A DNA stretch of 6,088 bases from the NCBI GenBank assembly GCA_021785155.1, contig JAJYGE010000354.1, forward strand, positions 1 through 6,088. Reading direction: 5' to 3'. The first letter of the stretch is position 1, and every line of letters starts with the position of its first letter. Made by a program: the position numbers and the translations under genes. This stretch comes from Planctomycetota bacterium. Its GTDB lineage: Bacteria; Planctomycetota; Phycisphaerae; WQYP01. The notes below the pieces were generated by a model that was not told the origin of the DNA, did no database searches, and saw only the letters and a program-made list of their open reading frames with translations. Positions 1 to 5,128 of the stretch are shown piece after piece.

Positions 1-549
1 TTGCCCGCCGGAGTTCCATCCGCCGTACCCCAATGTCCGCTGACCGCGCGCGTAGCCATAACCGTTAAGCGTACCGTCGTTGTAAAGTGGCATCGTCGGA
101 TTGGTGGTTTGAACCGTCGCTACGTATTGTGATTCAATTGGCTCAGCCGGGCAATAAAAACTTCCAGCTGAACCCGGGCCATTCATCATGGACATGAGTT
201 GTGGAATCCAGACGCAGAACCCGTTGATATCATTACTGGGCATGAACCCCAGATAGGTATTTTCATATTCCGCCATGGCAATACCCATTTCGTGCATGTT
301 CGCGCTGCACGCGACCGTGTTGGCCTGAGCTTTGGCCTTAGCCAGCGCCGGCAGCAGCAACGCGATCAATACCGCAATAATGGAAATCACTACCAGCAAT
401 TCAATGAGCGTAAAACCGTGAAGCCTCTGCGCCTTCAAGTGGCGATGATCAATGCCCAATGGGGCAGTTCGCTTCGTCGGTCGGGGCGCATGCCAAGCGC
501 CTTGACTTTGGTGGCCGAACGTTGATCGGTTATCGTTGAAGGATTCCAT
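1..549 (-). CDS. Type II secretion/type IV pilin-like pseudopilin, 3' end outside window
   Basis: Reading leftward from an ATG at 549, the frame stays open for 183 codons to the window edge. Residues 46-66 form a prepilin cleavage/methylation motif: G45 before the cut, then FTLIELLVVIS with Glu at mature position 5 (E50), followed by a hydrophobic helix and LLLPALAKAKAQA. After this come a Cys-Ser-Ala-Asn-Met stretch and a FYCPAE motif, typical of pseudopilin-like proteins abundant in Planctomycetota and Lentisphaerota. It is probably processed by a prepilin peptidase and held in the inner membrane with a periplasmic C-terminal domain; its role there is unknown. The start is set by GGAGG at 558-562, 8 nt from the ATG. 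This gives an unusually long 45-residue leader; a TTG at 438 would give an ordinary 8-residue leader (KAQRLHG before FTLIEL) but lacks a ribosome binding site. The gene is divergent from the LacI-type regulator. Confidence 0.88.
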   Translation of the reverse strand, partial: MESFNDNRSTFGHQSQGAWHAPRPTKRTAPLGIDHRHLKAQRLHGFTLIELLVVISIIAVLIALLLPALAKAKAQANTVACSANMHEMGIAMAEYENTYLGFMPSNDINGFCVWIPQLMSMMNGPGSAGSFYCPAEPIESQYVATVQTTNPTMPLYNDGTLNGYGYARGQRTLGYGGWNSGGQ

Positions 550-557
550 TGCTGATA

Positions 558-562
558 CCTCC
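558..562 (-). promoter_or_regulatory. Shine-Dalgarno deciding the pseudopilin start
   Basis: The minus strand reads GGAGG here, 8 nt before the ATG at 549-547. It supports the long-leader start over the internal TTG at 438. Confidence 0.75.
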
Positions 563-647
563 AAAAATTGCCCAACTCCGCCAGAATAGCAGGGCAGGGC
601 AGCGCCACTGGCATAACACAGTCCAAAGAACGCACGATTTGTCAAGC

Positions 648-664
648 ACCGCTTACGCAGCGGT
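648..664. repeat. Small hairpin, 6-bp stem
   Basis: ACCGCT (648-653), five unpaired bases and AGCGGT (659-664) form a perfect stem. On the plus strand it is followed by TTTATT and so resembles a weak intrinsic terminator, but no plus-strand gene lies upstream for it to end. On the minus strand it would sit in the 5' leader of the pseudopilin mRNA if the promoter at 685-713 is used. Function is not assigned. Confidence 0.4.
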
Positions 665-684
665 TTTATTATGCCATTGACACT

Positions 685-713
685 ATCATATATCGGCTTA
701 CATTGCAATGCAA
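685..713 (-). promoter_or_regulatory. Candidate promoter for the pseudopilin
   Basis: On the minus strand, TTGCAT (713-708) is followed after 17 nt by TATGAT (690-685), which matches the -10 consensus at five of six positions; the -35 box matches at only three. Transcription would begin near 678 and give a leader of about 130 nt. The -35 box lies inside the near-palindrome at 697-714, so a bound regulator would block it. Confidence 0.4.
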
Positions 714-714
714 G
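697..714. promoter_or_regulatory. 18-bp near-palindrome, possible operator
   Basis: CTTACATTG joined to CAATGCAAG is an inverted repeat with one mismatched pair and no spacer. Even-length palindromes of this size are typical of sites bound by LacI-family dimers, although the usual central CG is replaced by GC. It covers the -35 box of the candidate pseudopilin promoter and contains the ATGCAA word that also occurs in the 972-994 palindrome, but with the half-sites in the opposite relative orientation. Confidence 0.4.
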
Positions 715-868
715 TTAAAAACATGATCATTTTATTTTGTCGATCTGCTCTGTAGATAAACGCCCCTCCGCTGCCCCTGATGAACATCCATATCCTGCGG
801 CAAACAAGGACGCCGTTTCACCGGGTTAATTCTGTGCATAACGTGGATTAATAGCAAAAGATACAGTT

Positions 869-874
869 TATAAT
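869..874 (+). promoter_or_regulatory. Perfect TATAAT hexamer, possible -10 element
   Basis: A perfect -10 consensus occurs on the plus strand about 150 nt before the regulator start. No convincing -35 hexamer lies 16-19 nt upstream and there is no extended -10 TGn, so promoter activity is uncertain. Its last two bases are also the first two bases of the left arm of the 873-935 inverted repeat. Confidence 0.3.
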
Positions 875-935
875 GGGTGGCGCACGGAAATTACGCTGCA
901 GCCAGCGGCGCATCTGTCTCGACAGCGCCACCCAT
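873..935. repeat. Long inverted repeat with nested hairpins
   Basis: The arms ATGGGTGGCGC (873-883) and GCGCCACCCAT (925-935) are perfectly complementary over 11 bp and enclose 41 nt. Inside lie CGCTG (894-898) with CAGCG (903-907) around a four-base loop, and TGT (915-917) with ACA (922-924) around CTCG. If transcribed this folds as a three-way junction. The inner GGCGC (907-911) can pair with GCGCC (925-929) instead of the left arm, so two exclusive folds are possible. It could be a structured 5' leader, a regulatory DNA element or a dispersed palindromic repeat; I do not recognise a known riboswitch class. Confidence 0.6.
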
Positions 936-940
936 GAATA

Positions 941-959
941 GCGATGCCACTTTTATCGC
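941..959. repeat. Short inverted repeat GCGAT/ATCGC
   Basis: GCGAT (941-945) and ATCGC (955-959) can pair around a 9-nt interval, with a further G-T pair possible at 946/954. It lies between the 873-935 repeat and the 972-994 palindrome. On its own it is weak. Confidence 0.3.
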
Positions 960-971
960 ACTTGTTAATAT

Positions 972-994
972 TTATGCAAAATTGATTTGCATAA
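972..994. promoter_or_regulatory. Perfect 9-5-9 palindrome, probable operator
   Basis: TTATGCAAA (972-980), five bases, then TTTGCATAA (986-994) form a perfect 9-bp-arm inverted repeat ending 28 nt before the regulator ATG. The right arm overlaps the putative -35 box of that gene. The word ATTTGCAT of the right arm recurs at 1017-1024, 32 bp downstream, about three helical turns, reaching the start codon. This is the expected place for autoregulation by the LacI-type protein. It does not match the common LacI-family core with a central CG, so binding by that protein is an inference. Confidence 0.6.
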
Positions 995-1015
995 CAATGT
1001 TCTTGCGATTACAAT
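987..1015 (+). promoter_or_regulatory. Candidate leaderless promoter of the LacI-type gene
   Basis: TTGCAT (987-992), a 17-nt spacer and TACAAT (1010-1015, five of six matches to the -10 consensus) precede the ATG at 1023 by only 7 nt. That is where transcription would start, so the mRNA would have essentially no leader. This agrees with the absence of a Shine-Dalgarno sequence before 1023. The -35 match is weak (three of six). Confidence 0.45.
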
Positions 1016-1022
1016 TATTTGC

Positions 1023-2126
1023 ATGACAGCCAGCCAAAATACCATCGCAGAAGCTTTGAACGTGTCGGTAGCGACGGTCAGCCGATCTTTGCGCAATCAT
1101 CCGGCAATAAGCGTGGAGACCCGTGCTCGCGTGGCGGAGGCGGCGGTGCGTCTGGGGTATCGGGTGCCGGAAGACGGGGAAGGTTCGCCGCGTGGCCGGC
1201 CCCGTCGATCCAAGACTCACGCCCAAGCGGATGCACCCAAGCCGCGGATGGGGCTGGTACACCTAGCCGCTATTTGCCGAGGGTCCATCACGCCCGATTC
1301 GGTTCATAATCTGGTAGCGTTTCGCATTGTGCAAGGCATGTCCCGCGGGGCACGTGCCAATCGTGCGACATTGCATATTGAATATCTTCCGCCGGAAGAA
1401 TTTGACCTTCTACATGATCCGGCGCACTGGCCTGCGGTGATTGCGGAAAAATTCGCTTCCGGTGTGGTATTGGTCAATCATCCATCATCGGCGGCCATTA
1501 AGGCCCTGGCGAAATCGCTGCCGTGTATCAATTTTGAACGCCACGTCGATTGCACCGACACCGATTGCGTTACGGAAGACAACCTCGGCTCAATCAGCCA
1601 GTTATTTGATCATTTCATCGCATTGGGACATCGGCGAATCGGCCTGGCTGATTCCAGTTATTACTTACCCTCATACCAGGCTCGTCTTGGTGGATATGTG
1701 CAGAACCTTGTAGAACGATCCATGCCGTTTGATCCCGCCAACTTGCTGCTGCCCGATGCCCCATCGGATCAGATGGCCCGATTTGCGGCCTTGGCCGCGC
1801 ACATGGAGCACCGCTTCCGTAAACATGATGTGACGGCCTGGATTTGCGTTAATGACTTTGTTGGTTATCACATCATTCGTGAACTAAAAAGCCGCGGCGT
1901 GCGCGTTCCGGAGGATGTTTCGGTGGCAGCGTTCGATAATTTTGATCCGCCGCCGGGATTGCCCAAGCTCACCACAATTGACGGCCCGTTCGAGGCGATG
2001 GGCGCCGTGGCCGTTGAACGGGTGATTAAGCGCGTGATTCAGAAGGATATTCCACCGCTTTATACAATGCTCAACACGCGACTGATCATTGGACAGAGCA
2101 CCGGGCCGGCACGTCGTGCGGGATAG
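1023..2126 (+). CDS. LacI-family transcriptional regulator
   Basis: A 367-residue protein with an N-terminal LacI-type helix-turn-helix at residues 7-25 (TIAEALNVSVATVSRSLRN, closely matching the family signature), then a type-1 periplasmic-binding-protein sensor domain from about residue 76 to the end. Family landmarks are GHRRIGLA, CVNDFVGY (Asp278) and VPEDVSVAAFDN (Asp305). Such proteins are cytosolic dimers that bind palindromic operators and release or grip DNA on binding a sugar. I chose ATG 1023 because it places the HTH six residues from the N terminus; an in-frame TTG at 987 would add 12 residues encoded by the operator itself. Oddly, the usual hinge helix is replaced by a Gly/Pro/Arg-rich stretch containing GRPRR (residues 58-62). 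It probably controls the GH43 and esterase genes downstream and perhaps the divergent pseudopilin. Confidence 0.93.
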   Translation: MTASQNTIAEALNVSVATVSRSLRNHPAISVETRARVAEAAVRLGYRVPEDGEGSPRGRPRRSKTHAQADAPKPRMGLVHLAAICRGSITPDSVHNLVAFRIVQGMSRGARANRATLHIEYLPPEEFDLLHDPAHWPAVIAEKFASGVVLVNHPSSAAIKALAKSLPCINFERHVDCTDTDCVTEDNLGSISQLFDHFIALGHRRIGLADSSYYLPSYQARLGGYVQNLVERSMPFDPANLLLPDAPSDQMARFAALAAHMEHRFRKHDVTAWICVNDFVGYHIIRELKSRGVRVPEDVSVAAFDNFDPPPGLPKLTTIDGPFEAMGAVAVERVIKRVIQKDIPPLYTMLNTRLIIGQSTGPARRAG

Positions 2127-2168
2127 CCTTTCTGCCACAATCAGTATTCTGTCCGTCAATTGAAAACT

Positions 2169-2172
2169 GGAG
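2169..2172 (+). promoter_or_regulatory. Shine-Dalgarno of the GH43 gene
   Basis: GGAG lies 9 nt before ATG 2182 and supports that start. The 55-nt gap from the regulator stop shows no terminator hairpin, so read-through from the regulator gene is plausible. Confidence 0.65.
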
Positions 2173-2181
2173 TCATTCGAT

Positions 2182-3324
2182 ATGAAAATTATAAGGCGTT
2201 CGGCAACAGCGTTATGTATGCTTACGTTAGTGTCAGCGGTTGCTGCCGGCCGCCACCATGCGTTCGCGCAAAGCATCACGCGGACTAATGAGCCCAACCA
2301 GATTTTTCCGGCGCAAAGGGTGTTCAAATATCAGAATCCAATATATCCGCTGGGTAAAACAGGTATCAACGGCGATAACACCTTGCGCGATCCGTGCATT
2401 ATAAGGGTTAAAAATACCTACTATCTGGTTTTTACGATGTACCCTTTCGGCAACTGGACCGCACGAAATTTGTCCAAGCCGGATCAGAACAGTTCACCGG
2501 GCATTCGAATTTATTCGTCCAAAGATTTAATCCACTGGACGCCCGGCCCGTGGCTGTACAAATCTTCCCTGCTTCCAACAAATTGTCCGTATAAAAATCA
2601 GTTCTGGGCACCGGAAATTCATCAGATCAACGGGAAATTTTATATTATTTTTGGAGCGTCCAACTGGATTGCAAAAAAATACAATCCCGGCGACCAGTTC
2701 GGATACTGGACCTACGTTGGTGTGGCCAATAAAGTCACAGGCCCTTATCGGCACACCTCGCTTTTACCCGATGGTTCGGGTTGCGACAGTGATTTATTCC
2801 AGGATAATAATGGCAACATTTATGACATATTTCCCCTGGGCAATATGTATGTTCAGCAGGTCGATTTAAGCCACATGAATGAACACAAAATATCATTCAT
2901 TGGCCCGCGTATTCTGGCTGTTCCGAGCAGTAACAAAGACATCGGCCTGCCGGTATCGCCGGCTTACGTGGAAGGCCCATGGACCACCAAAATCGGCCGT
3001 GAATACTATCTTTTCTACGCCGAGCCGTACGCCAAGAAGAACCCCAAGTACCCGAAGCTGTATGGTTATTGGACGGGCTGCGCCTACGCCAAACATATCA
3101 TGGGGCCTTGGAAAAAAGATCCCCGCGGCGCGGTATTCTGGGGGGGGCATCTTGCTTTATTTAACGGCCCGAATGATCGGCCCTGGTTCAGCTATCGTGA
3201 AGAGGCCTTCCGCAAGTATTGGGGATTGCTGGGCGTAGACCCGCTGATCATCGGCCCCCATGGCCGGGTGCATACGCACCCCACGCTTGGGCCTCGTTAT
3301 GTGCCGCTACCGCTGAAGCAGTGA
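2182..3324 (+). CDS. Secreted GH43-type glycoside hydrolase
   Basis: A 380-residue protein that fits the five-bladed beta-propeller GH43 family, whose members include beta-xylosidases, alpha-L-arabinofuranosidases and arabinanases. A signal peptide is visible: MKIIRR, a hydrophobic core, and an AFA/Q cut after Ala29. The three expected acidic residues are in place: Asp70 in LRDPCII (general base), Asp202 in CDSDLF (pKa modulator) and Glu264 in YVEGPW (general acid). The supporting motifs WAPEI (142-146), SSKDLIHW (112-119) and two blade repeats ending in VTGPY and IMGPW are present. Length is normal for a single-domain enzyme, with no carbohydrate-binding module. It lies 55 nt after the regulator and 75 nt before the esterase, suggesting co-regulation. 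The likely substrate is xylan or arabinoxylan side chains, but the exact specificity cannot be read from sequence alone. A G8 run occurs at 3140-3147. Confidence 0.87.
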   Translation: MKIIRRSATALCMLTLVSAVAAGRHHAFAQSITRTNEPNQIFPAQRVFKYQNPIYPLGKTGINGDNTLRDPCIIRVKNTYYLVFTMYPFGNWTARNLSKPDQNSSPGIRIYSSKDLIHWTPGPWLYKSSLLPTNCPYKNQFWAPEIHQINGKFYIIFGASNWIAKKYNPGDQFGYWTYVGVANKVTGPYRHTSLLPDGSGCDSDLFQDNNGNIYDIFPLGNMYVQQVDLSHMNEHKISFIGPRILAVPSSNKDIGLPVSPAYVEGPWTTKIGREYYLFYAEPYAKKNPKYPKLYGYWTGCAYAKHIMGPWKKDPRGAVFWGGHLALFNGPNDRPWFSYREEAFRKYWGLLGVDPLIIGPHGRVHTHPTLGPRYVPLPLKQ

Positions 3325-3325
3325 G

Positions 3326-3331
3326 TTGACA
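3326..3331 (+). promoter_or_regulatory. Isolated TTGACA hexamer after the GH43 stop
   Basis: A perfect -35 consensus begins one base after the GH43 stop codon. The best -10-like hexamer, TAGGAT at 3355-3360, is 23 nt away, too far for a standard promoter. It may be chance, or a weak internal promoter for the esterase gene. Confidence 0.2.
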
Positions 3332-3386
3332 TACACAGTCGTCGGTTTTTCCAGTAGGATATCGTCGTGCCGGACTTCACCTTTTT

Positions 3387-3392
3387 AAGGAG
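3387..3392 (+). promoter_or_regulatory. Shine-Dalgarno deciding the esterase start
   Basis: AAGGAG lies 7 nt before ATG 3400. It rules in favour of this start over an in-frame GTG at 3367, which would place the ribosome binding site inside the coding region and disrupt the signal peptide. Confidence 0.85.
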
Positions 3393-3399
3393 TGACCTG

Positions 3400-4224
3400 A
3401 TGAAATTTTTATCTTTTTCGCTCATGCTTTTGGCGTTGTTTGTCAGCAGTCAAACACTTTCCGCGGCACCCCGACAGGTCGTGATCTACCCATTGGGTGA
3501 TTCAATTACCTTCGGATGGAGTGGTGTTGCGCCCAACCACGAACTGCCCGGTGGATATCGCGGGCCACTGTTCACGGATCTCGCCGAGAAAGGCATCCAT
3601 TGTATTTACGTTGGTTCCTCATCGGCCAATCCGTCACCAGTCCTAACGGCAGCCCACCAGGTCCAACATGACGGGTGGCCGGGATGGCGTATCGGCCAGA
3701 TCGCGTCGCATGTCAAACAATGGCTGGCCATCGGCGGACCGGGCGGCAATAAGCCCGCGTATCCAAATTTCATCCTTCTGCATATCGGTACCAATGACAT
3801 TATCCAACACTATGATCCGAAATATCCGCACTTCGGAGAGCCGGAAACGGTGTTTATGCACGCCATGGAAAATCGGATGACCCATCTGGTTATTGAACTC
3901 ATCCATTTGCGTCCCCACGCGCGTATTATCGTCGCCCAGATTATTCCCATCGGCGGTGTGGCTCCCGATGGGGTCAGCCACGATCAGGAAGCGATGTTGT
4001 TTAACCATTTTATCGCGACAAAACTGGTTCCGGCTTGCCGGAAAAAAGGCTACCACGTATCGACGGTGGATGAACACGCCGCCTTTCAGGATGCCATGGG
4101 CCTGCCGAGTTTCAGGCATCTTCCTGATCAAGTGCATCCGGATATGCATGGGTATAAACTTATGGCCAAGGTTTGGGTTAAGGGAATCTTGGCTATTCTC
4201 CACAGGCACACGGCCAGCAGATAA
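3400..4224 (+). CDS. Secreted SGNH/GDSL esterase, CE3-like (probable acetylxylan esterase)
   Basis: A 274-residue SGNH-fold hydrolase. The signal peptide (MKFLSF, hydrophobic core, cut near residues 21-24) indicates export. Block I is YPLGDSITFGWSG with nucleophile Ser35; block III is IGTND with Gly130 and Asn132; block V is DQVHPD with Asp243 and His246. All catalytic positions are intact. The stretches GGYRGPLF and HDGWPGW (90-96) resemble carbohydrate esterase family 3, in which an (E/D)G.PGW motif follows the first block. CE3 enzymes remove acetyl groups from xylan, which fits the GH43 neighbour 75 nt upstream: deacetylation would open the chain to side-chain and backbone glycosidases. 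Other SGNH esterases or lipases remain possible. The same operon as GH43 is likely, given the short gap without a terminator. Confidence 0.87.
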   Translation: MKFLSFSLMLLALFVSSQTLSAAPRQVVIYPLGDSITFGWSGVAPNHELPGGYRGPLFTDLAEKGIHCIYVGSSSANPSPVLTAAHQVQHDGWPGWRIGQIASHVKQWLAIGGPGGNKPAYPNFILLHIGTNDIIQHYDPKYPHFGEPETVFMHAMENRMTHLVIELIHLRPHARIIVAQIIPIGGVAPDGVSHDQEAMLFNHFIATKLVPACRKKGYHVSTVDEHAAFQDAMGLPSFRHLPDQVHPDMHGYKLMAKVWVKGILAILHRHTASR

Positions 4225-4266
4225 TCAGGCCCGGCTCCGGCAGTGTCGCCATTTTGTGGAATCGGA

Positions 4267-4272
4267 TACACT
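4267..4272 (+). promoter_or_regulatory. Possible -10 element of a leaderless parA transcript
   Basis: TACACT matches four of six -10 positions and ends 9 nt before ATG 4282. No Shine-Dalgarno precedes that ATG and no clear -35 box is seen. The call rests mainly on the missing ribosome binding site and the similar arrangement at the LacI-type gene. Confidence 0.25.
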
Positions 4273-4281
4273 TTGCACGCT

Positions 4282-5079
4282 ATGAGAACAATTGCTTTAT
4301 TTAATCAGAAAGGTGGCGTGGGTAAAACCACCACCACGGTGAATCTTGGAGCGGCGCTGGCGGCGGTGGGAAAAAAAACAATTCTCATTGATATGGATCC
4401 GCAAACCAACCTGTCGTTCCATCTCGGACTGGAGGCGGATAAGATCAAGCACTCCATTTATGATGTGCTGTGCCAGGACGTTGCGCTGGCGGATGCTCTC
4501 TATCCGGTGGCCGATCGTCTTTCCGTGGTGCCGGCAACACCCGATCTCGCCGGAGCCGAGGTGGAACTCGTCAATTTACCGGATCGGGAATCGCGGCTGC
4601 GGAACATGGCGGCCGCCAAAACGCTGGATTATGATTTTCTGCTTATTGACTGCCCGCCGAGCCTCGGGCTTTTAACCATCAACGCTTTGTGCATGGTGAC
4701 AGAGGTGATTATCCCGCTGCAGGCCCATTTTCTGGCGCTGCAGGGCATGGCCAGATTATTGGAAACGTGCTCCATGGTGCGGGATCGACTCAATCCCACG
4801 CTGCGTATCAGCGCTATTTTATTCTGCCAATATGAATCGGCCCCGCGTCTTACCGGTGAAGTCACCGAAGAGGTTGAAAAATTTCTCAACAGCAGCCGCG
4901 ATACCCACCAGCCCTGGAGCAGTGCTGTGGTTCTGGATACGCATATCCGCAGAAATATCAAATTGGCCGAGGCACCGAGTTTCAACAAAAGTATTTTCGA
5001 TTATGCCCCCAACTGCGCCGGTGCCGCGGATTATCAAGTTCTGGCCGAAGAAATTATGCAGATGAAATTGCCGTCATGA
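4282..5079 (+). CDS. parA: ParA/Soj-family ATPase
   Basis: A 265-residue MinD/ParA-type P-loop ATPase. It has the deviant Walker A box KGGVGKTTT at residues 10-18 with the signature Lys10, the LIDMDPQTNLS switch I region (Asp37, Asp39) and the LLIDCPPSLG Walker B/switch II region (Asp123). The C terminus carries IRRNIKLAEAPSF followed by SIFDYAP, as in Soj-type chromosome-partition ParA proteins. Such proteins dimerise with ATP, bind DNA non-specifically and move ParB-parS complexes or other cargo. The short N terminus before the P-loop shows there is no DNA-binding domain of the plasmid P1 type. ATG 4282 is chosen because the protein then begins directly at the first strand; an in-frame GTG at 4243 has no better context. 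No parB follows; the next gene is a beta-helix protein. It lies 57 nt after the esterase, but a functional link is not evident. An A8 run occurs at 4371-4378. Confidence 0.93.
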   Translation: MRTIALFNQKGGVGKTTTTVNLGAALAAVGKKTILIDMDPQTNLSFHLGLEADKIKHSIYDVLCQDVALADALYPVADRLSVVPATPDLAGAEVELVNLPDRESRLRNMAAAKTLDYDFLLIDCPPSLGLLTINALCMVTEVIIPLQAHFLALQGMARLLETCSMVRDRLNPTLRISAILFCQYESAPRLTGEVTEEVEKFLNSSRDTHQPWSSAVVLDTHIRRNIKLAEAPSFNKSIFDYAPNCAGAADYQVLAEEIMQMKLPS

Positions 5080-5114
5080 AACAGCGGGATTGCGGGGCGT
5101 TATCTAACCCTGAT

Positions 5115-5121
5115 GAGGAGG
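5115..5121 (+). promoter_or_regulatory. Strong Shine-Dalgarno of the beta-helix gene
   Basis: GAGGAGG lies 7 nt before ATG 5129 and is the strongest ribosome binding site in the window. It favours 5129 over the in-frame ATG at 5210, which has none. Confidence 0.8.
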
Positions 5122-5128
5122 TATCGTT

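Larger units (their letters stand above)
550..1022. other. Divergent intergenic regulatory region
   Basis: This is the 473-nt gap between the divergently transcribed pseudopilin and LacI-type regulator. I find no credible gene in it. It holds several inverted repeats (648-664, 697-714, 873-935, 941-959, 972-994), promoter-like hexamers in both directions, and an AT-rich stretch from about 961 to 1022 just before the regulator. The motif ATGCAA/TTGCAT recurs at 708-713, 974-979, 987-992 and 1019-1024. The middle part, about 720-860, shows nothing clear. Confidence 0.8.

Noticed and set aside
640..645. A perfect TTGACA on the minus strand upstream of the pseudopilin
   Set aside because: No acceptable -10 hexamer is found 16-18 nt downstream; the TTGCAT/TATGAT pair at 685-713 is better.
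677..704. Plus-strand TTGACA (677-682) with TACATT (699-704) as a promoter
   Set aside because: The 16-nt spacing is possible, but the -10 box is weak and the next gene begins more than 300 nt away. It would be useful only if the 873-935 repeat proves to be transcribed.
780..851. A 23-codon plus-strand frame in the intergenic region
   Set aside because: It has no ribosome binding site (the upstream sequence is pyrimidine-rich) and no recognisable protein character.
873..935. Terminal inverted repeats of a small mobile element
   Set aside because: The whole unit is only 63 bp, has no flanking target duplication that I can see and encodes nothing.
1884..2327. A 147-codon minus-strand frame across the regulator end and GH43 start
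   Set aside because: It covers two well-supported genes on the opposite strand and has no recognisable motif.
3643..4209. A 188-codon minus-strand open frame opposite the esterase gene
   Set aside because: It is antisense to a gene with all SGNH catalytic motifs, has no domain character and is a shadow of that gene.
4225..4281. GC-rich CCGGCTCCGG after the esterase as an intrinsic terminator
   Set aside because: The stem has at most three good pairs and no T-run follows directly.
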